Source: Pseudomonadota bacterium
GTDB taxonomy: Bacteria > Pseudomonadota > Gammaproteobacteria > Steroidobacterales > Steroidobacteraceae
NCBI GenBank assembly: GCA_023433705.1
Contig: JAEYUC010000043.1
Location: 62,001 to 126,000, forward strand
DNA: 64,000 nucleotides
Direction of reading: 5' to 3'
Position 1 is the first letter of the stretch, and the number at the start of each line of letters is the position of its first letter. Of the stretch, positions 1 through 8,954 are shown in pieces. Both the position numbers and the translations under genes were made by a program. The notes beneath the pieces were generated by a model. It was not told where the DNA came from. It saw only the letters and a program-made list of their open reading frames with translations, and did no database searches.

Positions 1-1
1 C

Positions 2-145
2 GCAGTGCTTTTCGCGGGTATCCGTCGCGTAAAGATTCGCGGCTTCCCATTCTTCGGCTACTACGTTGTGGATGAAACTCGAATTGTGATCTTGGCCATT
101 TTGCATGCGCGCCGCGATCCATCGGCTTGGCGCGGCCGCACGTAG
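2..145 (+). CDS. RelE/ParE-family toxin, C-terminal fragment
   Basis: The open frame runs in from the left edge and ends at TAG 143-145, giving 47 residues. The ending (KIRGFPFFGYYVVDE, then ILAILHARRDPSAW) is the typical C-terminal beta-strand core and HxRR(D)P tail of RelE/ParE toxins, which act as gyrase inhibitors (ParE) or mRNA interferases (RelE). The start, and any antitoxin gene, lie outside the window. The family call rests on the motif alone; ParE versus RelE cannot be decided. Confidence 0.7.
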   Translation, partial: AVLFAGIRRVKIRGFPFFGYYVVDETRIVILAILHARRDPSAWRGRT

Positions 146-161
146 TGGGCTCCCGATGAAC

Positions 162-191
162 AAAAAACCCCGGTGACTTTCGCCACCGGGG
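162..191 (-). terminator. Intrinsic terminator after the aldolase gene
   Basis: The 8-bp stem CCCCGGTG (168-175) pairs with CACCGGGG (184-191). On the minus strand it is followed by six T (plus-strand A 162-167). It sits 31 bases past the aldolase stop. Confidence 0.85.
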
Positions 192-221
192 CCTTCGATC
201 AATCGACTCTGCGTCTAACTA

Positions 222-1115
222 TCAGGTCTTCGACGCGTCGTAGATGCTCTGGATCGCCGCATCCAGCGTCTTGTTGAACTCGGCATCGCTCTGCTGCGCG
301 GACAGGCCTTCCGACAGCGCGCGCGAGAAGCTCGCGATCATGCCGTTCTGGCGCGCGAGGCGCTTGTTCGACTCATCGCGCGAATAGCCGCCCGACAGCG
401 CGACGACCTTCAGTACGCGCGGGTGCTTGATCAGCTCGGCGTAGAAGTTGTCGACTTCGGGAATCGTGAGCTTGAGCATCACCTGCTGATTGGCCGGCAG
501 CTTGTCGAGCTCGGCGAGGATTTCCTGCTTGAGCACGGCTTCCGAACCCTTCTTGTCCGGGTTCTTGATATCCACTTCGGGCTCGACGATCGGCACGAGG
601 CCCTTGGCGAGCACCTGGCGGGCGACTTCGAACTGCTGCTTCACGGCAGCCTTGATGCCGGCCGCGTTGTTCTGCTTGATGTCCGAGCGTTCCTTGGTGC
701 CGAAGATGCCCTTGGACTTCGCCTTGTCGAGTAGTTTGTCGAGATCCGGCATGGGCTTCATGAGCTGCACGCCGTCCTTCTCGTCGGCGAGGCCCTTGTC
801 GATCTTGAGGAACGGCACGACCTGCTTCGTGTTCCACAGGTAGTCGGCCGCCGGCTTGCCGCCGAAATCGCGATCCATCGTCGCTTCGAACAGGATCGCG
901 CCGACGATGCGATCGCCGCCGAACACCGGGCTCGACACGATGCGGGTGCGCATCTGGTGCACGAGATCCATCATCTGCTGCTCGCCCGAGTAGGTGTTCT
1001 CTTCGATGCCGTAGAGCTTGAGCGCCTTCGGCGTGCTGCCGCCGCTCTGGTCCAGCGCTGCGATGAATCCTGGCTGGTTGCGGATCTTGGCTGCCTGTTG
1101 CTCGAAATTGCTCAT
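222..1115 (-). CDS. fda: Fructose-bisphosphate aldolase, class I
   Basis: Cytosolic enzyme that reversibly cleaves fructose-1,6-bisphosphate into dihydroxyacetone phosphate and glyceraldehyde-3-phosphate. The 297-residue protein has the length and sequence of the bacterial FdaB-type class I family: it opens with GFIAALDQSGGSTPKAL (16-32), carries PIVEPEVDI (175-183), and has the Schiff-base lysine in MLKLTIP (K215) and the phosphate-binding LSGGYSR. It therefore uses a lysine imine rather than a metal. An AAAGGACG ribosome site precedes the ATG. It is a single gene with its own promoter-like sequence and a clear terminator. Confidence 0.95.
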   Translation of the reverse strand: MSNFEQQAAKIRNQPGFIAALDQSGGSTPKALKLYGIEENTYSGEQQMMDLVHQMRTRIVSSPVFGGDRIVGAILFEATMDRDFGGKPAADYLWNTKQVVPFLKIDKGLADEKDGVQLMKPMPDLDKLLDKAKSKGIFGTKERSDIKQNNAAGIKAAVKQQFEVARQVLAKGLVPIVEPEVDIKNPDKKGSEAVLKQEILAELDKLPANQQVMLKLTIPEVDNFYAELIKHPRVLKVVALSGGYSRDESNKRLARQNGMIASFSRALSEGLSAQQSDAEFNKTLDAAIQSIYDASKT

Positions 1116-1160
1116 TGAAATCGTCCTTTGGGGGTGGGTACGTAATTTTTGGAGGCGGGC

Positions 1161-1189
1161 ATGGTAAGGGGGTCCCCGGGCCGGGGCAA
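1161..1189 (-). promoter_or_regulatory. Possible sigma-70 promoter of the aldolase gene
   Basis: On the minus strand, TTGCCC (1184-1189) and TACCAT (1161-1166) are spaced 17 bases apart, each matching four of six consensus positions. The -10 box lies about 45 bases upstream of the aldolase ATG. This is a sequence match only. Confidence 0.35.
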
Positions 1190-1223
1190 CCGGGGCGCAA
1201 TGCTCCCGATATGTCCACGGCCG

Positions 1224-1237
1224 GACATTGCAATGTC
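1224..1237. promoter_or_regulatory. 14-bp perfect palindrome upstream of the aldolase
   Basis: GACATTGCAATGTC is a perfect dyad in the 129-base gap between the aldolase start and the end of the next minus-strand gene. It lies just upstream of the -35-like box, a typical place for a dimeric regulator. Which regulator is unknown. Confidence 0.35.
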
Positions 1238-1244
1238 TTCGTAG

Positions 1245-1472
1245 TCAATGGGTTATGCGGGGCGGGCGCCGGCGCGCCGAGGGTGCTCCGAGGCTCGCAC
1301 GCAGCGCGACGGCCATGGCGGCCTCACCGCTCAGCAGCGACTTCCACCCGATTTCGATCCCTTTCCGACGGCCCTTCTTCGTGAGCTTGAACCCGTCGGG
1401 GTCGACGGTGAGCACGAACGCCTCCTTGCCTAACTTCAATTCCCGTTTGAGGGGCTTGTCGAGCCGGGTCAT
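1245..1472 (-). CDS. Conserved hypothetical protein, 75 aa
   Basis: Small cytosolic protein with a strong AAAGGAGTG ribosome site seven bases before ATG 1470-1472, which supports it as real. Residues 1-60 (KPLKRELKLG, FVLTVDPDGFKLTKKGRRKG, then GWKSLLSGEAA) look like a small beta-sheet domain of conserved proteobacterial hypotheticals. The tail after residue 63 is low-complexity Arg/Pro. No function can be assigned. Its start codon lies 35 bases from the divergent AraC-type gene, so the two promoters must overlap coding sequence. Confidence 0.65.
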   Translation of the reverse strand: MTRLDKPLKRELKLGKEAFVLTVDPDGFKLTKKGRRKGIEIGWKSLLSGEAAMAVALRASLGAPSARRRPPRITH

Positions 1473-1506
1473 GGCTTCACTCCTTTACTGGCCATACTCT
1501 CCCGTC

Positions 1507-2208
1507 ATGTTCATCCACTTCGACAGGGATCGGCCATCGGACTCGCCCTTCATCGAGCGGGTGTGGAGCTGTCATAGTGAATCCGGCGGGCCTTTCCTCG
1601 CCGTCGCGTCGACGCATTGGGAGTTCGTCGTCTCGCGTGTCGCGGGCCAAACCACGTGCACATTGCATGGGCCGGAAACGCGGCCGCGCGAAGTGGAATG
1701 CCCGCCGGCTGGGGAGTGGTTTGCGATTCGTTTCAAGTCGGGCACGTACATGCCGGGCCTGCCGGTGTCGCGCCTCGTGAATGGCAACGACGTGACTCTG
1801 CCCGGCTCGTTTCGCGGGCGGTTCCGGCTGGAGGGGTTCACGTTCGAGATTCCGGGCTTCGGCAACGCGGAGGCGTTCGTCGAGCGCCTCGTCAGGCGCG
1901 GCCTGCTGATACGTGATTCCGGCGTATCCGCCGCGCTCGCCGGCGACGATGAAGCAATGAACTCGCGCACGGCGCAAAGGCACTTCCTGCACGCCACCGG
2001 CATGAGCCATACGGCCCTGAAGCAGATCGACCGCGCACGTCGCGCGACGCTGCTGCTGCGCGAGGGCCTCCCTCCCAGCGACGTCGCACATGAAGCCGGC
2101 TACTTCGACCAGGCGCATCTCACCCGCAGCCTCCGCAAACTCATCGGCGTCACGCCGCGTGGCATCGCGCGCGCGGAACGCCAACTGTCGTTTCTGTACA
2201 AGACCTGA
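1507..2208 (+). CDS. AraC-family transcriptional regulator
   Basis: 233 residues from ATG 1507. Residues 1-140 form a beta-rich N-terminal domain, probably the ligand or sensing half, with a PAGEWFAIRFKSGTYMPG segment. Residues 150-225 are the AraC double helix-turn-helix: the second helix pair SDVAHEAGYFDQAHLTRSLRK and the closing GVTPRG are characteristic. An in-frame ATG at 1471 is possible, but its codon overlaps the start codon of the divergent gene and has no ribosome site at a good distance. The 1507 start also lacks a strong site, so the start is uncertain. Target genes are unknown; the DoxX-like gene downstream is a candidate. Confidence 0.85.
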   Translation: MFIHFDRDRPSDSPFIERVWSCHSESGGPFLAVASTHWEFVVSRVAGQTTCTLHGPETRPREVECPPAGEWFAIRFKSGTYMPGLPVSRLVNGNDVTLPGSFRGRFRLEGFTFEIPGFGNAEAFVERLVRRGLLIRDSGVSAALAGDDEAMNSRTAQRHFLHATGMSHTALKQIDRARRATLLLREGLPPSDVAHEAGYFDQAHLTRSLRKLIGVTPRGIARAERQLSFLYKT

Positions 2209-2253
2209 TCGCCGCGCGCCGCCTATCTTCCGCGCCCCGACTGGAGGGCAAAG

Positions 2254-2643
2254 ATGCGAGGACGAAGCAAGATGTGGTGGACGGGTTTCGCGATGAGTGC
2301 GCTCGCGGTGTTGTTCCTGCTGATGGACGCGGGCGCAAAGCTCGCCGCGATTCCGCAGGTGCTCGAGGCGGGCGAGCAGATCGGTTATCCGGGCGCGGAC
2401 ATGGCGCGCAAGCTCGGGGCGATCCTGCTCGTGTGCACGTTGCTGTACGTGTGGCCCCGCACGAGCGTGGTCGGCGCCATCCTGGTCACGGCATTTCTCG
2501 GCGGCGCGGTCGCCACTCACGTGCGGCTCGGGAATCCGCTGTTCTCGCACGTGCTGTTCGGCGCGTACGTGGGCGTGTTGTTGTGGGGTGGATTGGTGCT
2601 GCGCGAGCCGCGGTTGAAGGCGTTGCTGTTCGCGCCGGATTAG
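2254..2643 (+). CDS. DoxX-like membrane protein
   Basis: 129-residue inner-membrane protein with about four hydrophobic segments (8-25, 45-65, 70-90, 100-117). The conserved GAILVTAFLGGAVATHVR stretch and HVLFG(A)YVG are the hallmark of the DoxX_2 subgroup. The GGAGG ribosome site lies six bases before ATG. It follows the AraC-type gene by 45 bases on the same strand and is probably co-transcribed. The molecular role of this subgroup is unknown. Confidence 0.8.
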   Translation: MRGRSKMWWTGFAMSALAVLFLLMDAGAKLAAIPQVLEAGEQIGYPGADMARKLGAILLVCTLLYVWPRTSVVGAILVTAFLGGAVATHVRLGNPLFSHVLFGAYVGVLLWGGLVLREPRLKALLFAPD

Positions 2644-2659
2644 AGCAGGGAATTCCGGC

Positions 2660-2902
2660 TCAGAAGAGGTCGCGGCCCTTCGGCAGCTTCTTGAAGTGCT
2701 CGGCGATCTTCCTGCCGACCGTGCGCGCATCCTCGTCCGCTTTCGTGGAGCCGGACTCGCGCCGGATGAGTTCATCCATCTGAGCCTGTCGCTCGAGATT
2801 CTCGACGTCGATGACGGGTGTCTCGAGATCGGGCAGATCGCTTTCCGCGATCGTGCGCGCTGCCGCTTCCGGATCGAAGCTCGGTTGCCGACGTTCTTCC
2901 AT
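2660..2902 (-). CDS. Hypothetical acidic/charged protein, 80 aa
   Basis: Start chosen at ATG 2902 because GGAGG precedes it by seven bases; an upstream in-frame ATG at 2938 lacks such a site. The product is highly charged and probably helical, with an acidic middle (SDLPDLETPVIDVENL) and a basic C-terminus (KIAEHFKKLPKGRDLF). No domain is recognised. It is convergent with the DoxX-like gene. Confidence 0.6.
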   Translation of the reverse strand: MEERRQPSFDPEAAARTIAESDLPDLETPVIDVENLERQAQMDELIRRESGSTKADEDARTVGRKIAEHFKKLPKGRDLF

Positions 2903-3000
2903 GCCGCACCTCCGTTGTGCCAGTGGGGGCATGGTCATGGGGCAAGGGACTCAGAGTCATAGGCGCGAGCCCACGATGGGCGTAAGCACCTATTCCTGAT

Positions 3001-3056
3001 CGCCTGGAGTCCTCGAACCGAGCCTCCGGCGGAGCCGCTCGCCAGGGAAAGACTCC
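3001..3056. other. Structured intergenic sequence upstream of the alpha-2-macroglobulin gene
   Basis: GGAGTC (3006-3011) pairs with GACTCC (3051-3056). Inside it, GAGC (3020-3023) pairs with GCTC (3037-3040), and CTCC (3024-3027) with GGAG (3031-3034) around a GGC loop. Such a nested fold is compatible with an RNA leader or a small RNA, but I do not recognise a named family. The rest of 2903-3224 shows no gene. Confidence 0.3.
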
Positions 3057-3224
3057 ATCCCTTTGGGGGACACAAAAGTCAAGAAGCCTTTGCCAGCCAT
3101 GGGGCAACAGGTTCTCCCCGAAAGCGTTCCTGGCCCATTTTCCGCCACAATTGCCGCACTGGATTTGCAGCTTCGGGCGATGAACTGAAGGTGCGCCGAT
3201 CCACCTCGCTGTCCCGGAGCCTTC

Positions 3225-6200
3225 ATGATCCGAAAACTCGCCTGCGCCGCCCTCGCGGCGGCGCTGTTCCTGACTGCAAGCTGCACGAAAACCACCGACA
3301 CGGTGGTTGGGGAAAAACCCACTGTCGCGGCCGCCGATCCGCTGTGGTCGCAGCTCATCTCCGCGCATTCGGCCGGTGCCATCTCGCGCCGCTCTCCGTT
3401 GCGGATTGCGTTCGCGAACGACATCGTGAGCGCGGACAAGGTCGGGTCGGATGCATCCGCGCACGTCGTCATCGAACCCGCGTTCAAGGGCGACATCACG
3501 TTTGCGAGCACGCGCGAAATCGTCGCGGCTCCGGCGAGTGGTGAGCTTGCGCCTGGAACCACCTACAAGGTGAGGATCAACGGGGCCGGGCTTTCCGGCA
3601 TCGATGCGAAGCTGAAGCCGTACGAATTCCTGGTCGAGACGCTCACGCCCAACTTCGACGTCACGACGCACGGACTCGACGTCGATCCGTCGCACGATGA
3701 CCGCATGATCCTGCGCGGCACGGTCACGACGGCGGACGTCGAGGACGCCGCGAAGGTCGAGAAGGTCGTGCGCGCGGATCTCGCGGGCGCGCTGCTGCCG
3801 ATCACCTGGACACACGACGCAGCGAATCAGAAACACGAGTTCGCGATCGGCTCGATCGTGCGCGCGGTGGAACGGCGCGTGATGAAAGTGTCGTGGGACG
3901 GCGCGCCGCTCGGCATCGCGACGGCCAACGCGCAGGAGCTGGACGTTCCCGGGCGCAATGACTTCACGGTAACGATGGCGCAGGCGCTGCAGACCAACGG
4001 ACAGCGCCGGGTGATCGTGCAATTCTCCGAACGCCTCGACACGAAGCAGAACCTCAAGGGCCTGGTGCGCCTGTCGCAGGGCCAGTTCACGACGCAGGTT
4101 CGCGATCACGTCCTCACGTTGTACGTGACCGATGACATCGTCGGCGACGTGACGCTCACGCTGGACGAGGCGATGCGCAGCCGCTCCGGTGGCGCGCTGT
4201 CAGGTGAAAAAACGTTCCCGCTGACGTTCACGACGACGAAGCCGCAGGTGCGCTTCGTCGGCAAAGGCGTGATCCTGCCGGACGCGGCGCGCCTCACCGT
4301 GCCGTTCGAGGCCGTGAGCGCGCGCGCCGTGCGCGTGACCGCGCTGCAGGTGTTCGAGAACAACATTCCGCAGTTCCTGCAGGTGAACAAGCTCGACGGC
4401 TCGCAGGAGATGGGCCGCGTGGGTCGCATCCTGTGGACCAAAACCGTTCCGCTCTCCTCGCCCGTGCCGGGACGCTGGACGCGATACGACCTCGACGTCA
4501 CGGAGCTCACGAAGAAACATCCCGGTGGCTTGTTCCAGCTCAAGATCGCGCTCGCGCCGGGGGACGGCGTGTGGGAATGCCCGGCGGACGAGCTCGCCGC
4601 CGCGGCCGGGGCGCAGCAGGAGATCAGGAACCAGGAAGACGGCGACACTTACGACCCGACCAACTGGGACTACTACCAGGACTACTGGGAAGGCGAGTCG
4701 ATCGACTGGAACCAGCGCGACAATCCCTGCAACGCGTCTTACTACCGCTACGCCCAGGGCATCCGCGCGACGCGCAACCTGCTGGCGTCGAACATCGGAT
4801 TGCTGGCCAAGCGCGGCGTGGGCGGCAAACTACTGATCGCGGCGACGGCGCTGGATACCTCGACACCGCTCGCCGGCGTCAAGGTCGACGCCGTCAATTA
4901 CCAGAACCAGGTGCTGGCATCGGCAAGCACGGATCGCGACGGACTGGTCGAACTTGCGCCGAAGGGTCAGCCGTACGCGTTGATCGCATCCCAGAACGGC
5001 CGCAAGGGTTACCTGCGCGTGAGCAACGGCAGCGCCCTGCCCGTCAGCCACTTCGACGTCGGCGGCGAAGCGGTGGTGAACGGCCTCAAGGGCTATCTGT
5101 ATGGCGACCGCGGCGTGTGGCGGCCGGGCGATTCCATCTACCTGACGTTCGCGCTGCAGGACAAGCAGAAGACGCTGCCTCCCAACCACCCGGTGACGAT
5201 CGAGCTGCGCAATCCGCGCAACCAGCTCGTGCAGACGGTGACGAACACGACGCCGGTGGGACAGTTCTATGCGTTCGAGCTCAAGACCGAGCCGGATGCG
5301 TTGACCGGTGACTGGACCGCGACGGCTTTGGTGGGCGGTACGACGTTCCGCAAAACCCTGAAGGTCGAAACGGTGATGCCGAACCGGCTCAAGATCGACC
5401 TGGACCTCGGGCCAAGTGACGTTCTCGAGAGCAATCCGCTGAAAGCCGGGCTCTCCGCGCAATGGCTGTCCGGCGCGACGGCGGCGAACCTGCGTGCGGC
5501 GATCGAGCTCACGCTGAAGCCGACGACCACGCGGTTCACGCGTAACACCGACTTCATCTTCGACGATCCGGCGCGTTCGTTCTCGGGCCAGCCACTCGCC
5601 TTGTTCGACGGCAACCTCGACGACGACGGCAAGGTGCGCTTCGAGAAGCGGCTCGAGCTACCCAAGGACGTGCCCGGCATGTTGTCGGCCACGTTCGTCA
5701 CGCGGGTGTTCGAGAACGGCGGCGCGTTCAGCATCGCGCGCGAGACGCGCACGATCGCGGCGTTCGACCGCTATGTCGGATTGCGCATGCCGAAGGGCGA
5801 CGTCGCGCGCGACATGTTGCTGACCGACCAGAAACACGTCGTCGAGCTCGCGACGCTCGACGCGGCCGGCAAGCCCGTCAGCGTCGACAAGCTGCAGGTG
5901 GCGCTCTACAAGATCCAGTGGAAATGGTGGTGGGACCAGAACGGCGACTCGCTCGCGCAGTACGCGCAGGGCGAGAGCCAGTCGATGATCCAATCGGAGA
6001 CGGTCGCCACGAAGGACGGCAAGGGCCAGTGGACGTTCGAGATCAAGTATCCCGAATGGGGCCGCTATCTATTGCGCGTGTGCGACGTGAACGGCGGGCA
6101 TTGCACCGGCCGCACGTTCTATATCGACTGGCCGAGCTGGGCCGGCAACGCGCGCGACCAGTCGGGTCCCGCGGCGAACATCCTCACCCTCACCTCCGAC

Positions 6201-8906
6201 AAGGAGGAATACAAGGTCGGCGAAACGGCGGTGGTCCAACTACCCGAGGCGAGCCAGGGCCGCGCGCTGCTCACACTGGAGACGGGCAGCCGCATCATCG
6301 AGTACCGCTGGCTGGAGGCGAAGCCGAAGCAGAACCGCGTGAACATCCCGATCACGGCGGACATGGCGCCGAACGTGTACGCGGCGGTGACTCTGGTGCA
6401 ACCGCACGCCGGCAAGAACAACGACCGGCCGATCCGCCTGTACGGCGTGATCCCGCTCAAGGTCAGCGATCCGGCGACGAAGATCGCGCCGGTGGTCACG
6501 ACGGCGGCGGAATGGAAACCGGCTGCAAAGGCGTTCATCCAGGTGTCCGAGACCTCGGGCCGCGCGATGAACTACACGCTTGCCGTGGTCGATGAGGGAT
6601 TGTTAGGGCTGACCAACTTCAAGACGCCGAACCTGCACGCGGAGTTCTACAAGCGCGAGGCGCTCGGGGTGGCGACCTGGGACCTGTTCGACGACGTCGC
6701 GGGCGCGTACGGCGGTGAGCTGGATCGCCTGCTCGCGCTCGGCGGCTCGGATGGCGCCGAGAAGGTGGATCCGGAGAAGTCGAAGTCGCGCTTTCCGCCG
6801 GTGGTGAAGTTCCTCGGGCCCTTCGCGTTGAAGGCTGGAGAGAAACGCTCGCACGAAGTCACATTGCCGCAGTACGTCGGCGCGGTTCGCGTGATGCTGG
6901 TCGCGGGCGACGGCAGCGCATACGGCTCGGCGGAGAAATCGGTGTTCGTGCGCCAGCCGCTCATGATCCTGCCGACGCTGCCGCGCGTGGTCGGCCCGGA
7001 GGAATCGATCACGATGCCGGTGTCCGTGTTCGCGGGTGATGCGTCGATCAAGGACGTCACGCTCAGCATGGAGCTGGACGGCCGCTTCATGCCCGTGGGC
7101 GCGAAGTCCACCGCCCTCACCTTCGCCAAGCCTGAAGAAAAGCTGGGGTTCCTGTCGCTCAAGTCGGGAACCAGGCTCGGATCGGGCAGGATCCGCGTGA
7201 TCGCGACGAGCGGCAAACATCGCGCCGAGGCGGACATCTGGCTCGAGGTGCGCAGCCCGAACGTGCCGGTGACGCGCATCGTGCGCGGCAAGGCCGAGGC
7301 CGGCGGATCGTGGTCGGAGACGATCAAGGGCTTCGGGCTCGAAGGCACGCACACGGCCACGCTCGAGGTGTCCTCGCTTCCGCCGCTGAACCTCGACGGG
7401 CGGCTCGACTACCTGATCCACTATCCGCATGGCTGCCTCGAGCAGGTGACCTCCGGCGCGTTCCCGCAGGTCTATCTACCGGCGCTGATCAAGCTCGACG
7501 ACAAGCGCCGCGCGGAGGTGGAAAACAACGTGCGCGCCGGCATTGCGCGCCTGCGCGGCTTCCAGCAGCCGAACGGCGGCTTCGTCTACTGGCCGGGTGG
7601 CTGGGCGACGGACTTCGGCCTGGGGTGGCGCGACGACTGGGGCACGACGTACGCCGGTCACTTCCTGCTCGAAGCCGAGCGCGCGGGATTCGACGTGCCG
7701 GCGGACATGAAGGCGTCCTGGCTGCGCTACCAGAAAGGCGCGGCGCAGCGCTGGGATGCGAACTCCTTGCGAAATGCGAGCAGCATCAGCGCAGGCGTTG
7801 CAGAGGCCGCGCGATATGCGCAAGCGTACCGGCTGTACACGCTCGCGCTGGCACAGCAGCCGGATCTCGGCGCGATGAACCGCCTGCGCGAGTCGGCGAC
7901 GATGTCCGCGGGCGAGCGCTGGTTGCTCGCGGCGGCGTACCGGCTCGCCAACCAGCCAGACGCGGCGGCGGCCCTGGTCAAGGGCGAGAAGCTCGACATC
8001 GTCGTCGGGCCGGCGGCCGAATACACGTTCGGCTCGCGGCTGCGCGACCGGGCGATCGTGTTACAGGCGCTGGCGTTGATGGGTCGTGAAGCCGAGGCGA
8101 CCCGCCTCGTCGACCAGATCTCCGCGGAGCTCGCCGACGGGACGTGGCACAGCACGCAGTCGGTCGCGTTCGCGCTGGTGTCGGTGGCGCGCTGGGCGCA
8201 GGCGAAGCCGCCGGAGCCGTTCAGTTTCGAGTACACGGCGGGCAACGCGCGACCGGTGAAGATCACGGGCGACTCGCCGGTGGTCGTGGTCCAACTACCG
8301 GCGCCGTCGGCGGCGGGCATGCCGCTCGTGGTGCGCAACAGCTCCGGCCGTGCGCTGCACGTGACGACCGCCGTGCGTGGTATCGCGCGCAGTGGCGAGG
8401 AAGACGCGGCGTCGAACGGGCTCGAGCTCGCGATCAGCTACTCCGATGCGGCGGGCAACCCGCTGTCGAGCGTGAGCCGTGTCATCCAGGGCAGCGACCT
8501 GATTGCGGACATCACTGTGCGCAACGTGAGCTCGCGGCGCCTGACGAACCTCGCATTGACGCAGCTCGTGCCGGCCGGCTGGGAGATTCGCAACGAACGC
8601 ATGGATGGCGGCGATCCGCTCGGCACCGTCACGTCGGCGCAGCCGCGCCGCGCGTCCTGGTGGTGGGGGCCGGATGGTTCGGCGGATGCGACGAGCAAGG
8701 CGGCCGAGTACGTCGACATTCGCGACGACCGCGTGATGCAGTACTTCTCGCTGCGCGCCGGCGACACGATCACGTTCCGGACGCGGCTGAATGCGGCTTA
8801 CCTCGGTCGCTACTACCTACCCGGGCTGTCCGCGGAGGCGATGTACGACGCCACGCAGCAGGCGCGGCTCAAGGGACAGTGGGTCGAGGTGGTGGCGCGA
8901 AAGTGA
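3225..8906 (+). CDS. Alpha-2-macroglobulin-family lipoprotein (YfhM type)
   Basis: A 1893-residue periplasmic protease trap. The N-terminus has a signal peptide with a lipobox-like LTASC (Cys20), so it is probably anchored to the inner membrane. A string of macroglobulin beta-domains fills residues 30-1350. The thioester motif is intact as HGCLEQ (Cys1404 to Gln1407), so it can covalently trap attacking proteases. The alpha-helical toroid follows (about 1400-1700), with PNGGFVYWPGGWATDFG, and then the C-terminal receptor-like beta-domain. GGAG precedes the ATG by six bases. The penicillin-binding protein 1C gene follows 48 bases downstream, the conserved pairing in which the trap is thought to guard the envelope while PBP1C repairs peptidoglycan. 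Confidence 0.95.
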   Translation: MIRKLACAALAAALFLTASCTKTTDTVVGEKPTVAAADPLWSQLISAHSAGAISRRSPLRIAFANDIVSADKVGSDASAHVVIEPAFKGDITFASTREIVAAPASGELAPGTTYKVRINGAGLSGIDAKLKPYEFLVETLTPNFDVTTHGLDVDPSHDDRMILRGTVTTADVEDAAKVEKVVRADLAGALLPITWTHDAANQKHEFAIGSIVRAVERRVMKVSWDGAPLGIATANAQELDVPGRNDFTVTMAQALQTNGQRRVIVQFSERLDTKQNLKGLVRLSQGQFTTQVRDHVLTLYVTDDIVGDVTLTLDEAMRSRSGGALSGEKTFPLTFTTTKPQVRFVGKGVILPDAARLTVPFEAVSARAVRVTALQVFENNIPQFLQVNKLDGSQEMGRVGRILWTKTVPLSSPVPGRWTRYDLDVTELTKKHPGGLFQLKIALAPGDGVWECPADELAAAAGAQQEIRNQEDGDTYDPTNWDYYQDYWEGESIDWNQRDNPCNASYYRYAQGIRATRNLLASNIGLLAKRGVGGKLLIAATALDTSTPLAGVKVDAVNYQNQVLASASTDRDGLVELAPKGQPYALIASQNGRKGYLRVSNGSALPVSHFDVGGEAVVNGLKGYLYGDRGVWRPGDSIYLTFALQDKQKTLPPNHPVTIELRNPRNQLVQTVTNTTPVGQFYAFELKTEPDALTGDWTATALVGGTTFRKTLKVETVMPNRLKIDLDLGPSDVLESNPLKAGLSAQWLSGATAANLRAAIELTLKPTTTRFTRNTDFIFDDPARSFSGQPLALFDGNLDDDGKVRFEKRLELPKDVPGMLSATFVTRVFENGGAFSIARETRTIAAFDRYVGLRMPKGDVARDMLLTDQKHVVELATLDAAGKPVSVDKLQVALYKIQWKWWWDQNGDSLAQYAQGESQSMIQSETVATKDGKGQWTFEIKYPEWGRYLLRVCDVNGGHCTGRTFYIDWPSWAGNARDQSGPAANILTLTSDKEEYKVGETAVVQLPEASQGRALLTLETGSRIIEYRWLEAKPKQNRVNIPITADMAPNVYAAVTLVQPHAGKNNDRPIRLYGVIPLKVSDPATKIAPVVTTAAEWKPAAKAFIQVSETSGRAMNYTLAVVDEGLLGLTNFKTPNLHAEFYKREALGVATWDLFDDVAGAYGGELDRLLALGGSDGAEKVDPEKSKSRFPPVVKFLGPFALKAGEKRSHEVTLPQYVGAVRVMLVAGDGSAYGSAEKSVFVRQPLMILPTLPRVVGPEESITMPVSVFAGDASIKDVTLSMELDGRFMPVGAKSTALTFAKPEEKLGFLSLKSGTRLGSGRIRVIATSGKHRAEADIWLEVRSPNVPVTRIVRGKAEAGGSWSETIKGFGLEGTHTATLEVSSLPPLNLDGRLDYLIHYPHGCLEQVTSGAFPQVYLPALIKLDDKRRAEVENNVRAGIARLRGFQQPNGGFVYWPGGWATDFGLGWRDDWGTTYAGHFLLEAERAGFDVPADMKASWLRYQKGAAQRWDANSLRNASSISAGVAEAARYAQAYRLYTLALAQQPDLGAMNRLRESATMSAGERWLLAAAYRLANQPDAAAALVKGEKLDIVVGPAAEYTFGSRLRDRAIVLQALALMGREAEATRLVDQISAELADGTWHSTQSVAFALVSVARWAQAKPPEPFSFEYTAGNARPVKITGDSPVVVVQLPAPSAAGMPLVVRNSSGRALHVTTAVRGIARSGEEDAASNGLELAISYSDAAGNPLSSVSRVIQGSDLIADITVRNVSSRRLTNLALTQLVPAGWEIRNERMDGGDPLGTVTSAQPRRASWWWGPDGSADATSKAAEYVDIRDDRVMQYFSLRAGDTITFRTRLNAAYLGRYYLPGLSAEAMYDATQQARLKGQWVEVVARK

Positions 8907-8954
8907 GCGGCAGCATGAGCCCAGACATGAGTCCGGGAGCATGAGCGCACGCGC

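Noticed and set aside
373..1248. A second minus-strand frame over the aldolase gene
   Set aside because: It is low-complexity Arg/Pro/Gly-rich sequence and covers the well-supported aldolase frame; a shadow of GC-rich DNA.
1477..2775. 432-residue minus-strand frame opposite the AraC and DoxX-like genes
   Set aside because: Arg/Ala/His-rich shadow without any domain; the opposite strand has recognisable families.
3001..3224. Cyclic-di-GMP (GEMM) riboswitch
   Set aside because: Some G-rich loops resemble it, but the conserved core bases and GNRA tetraloop receptor are not found.
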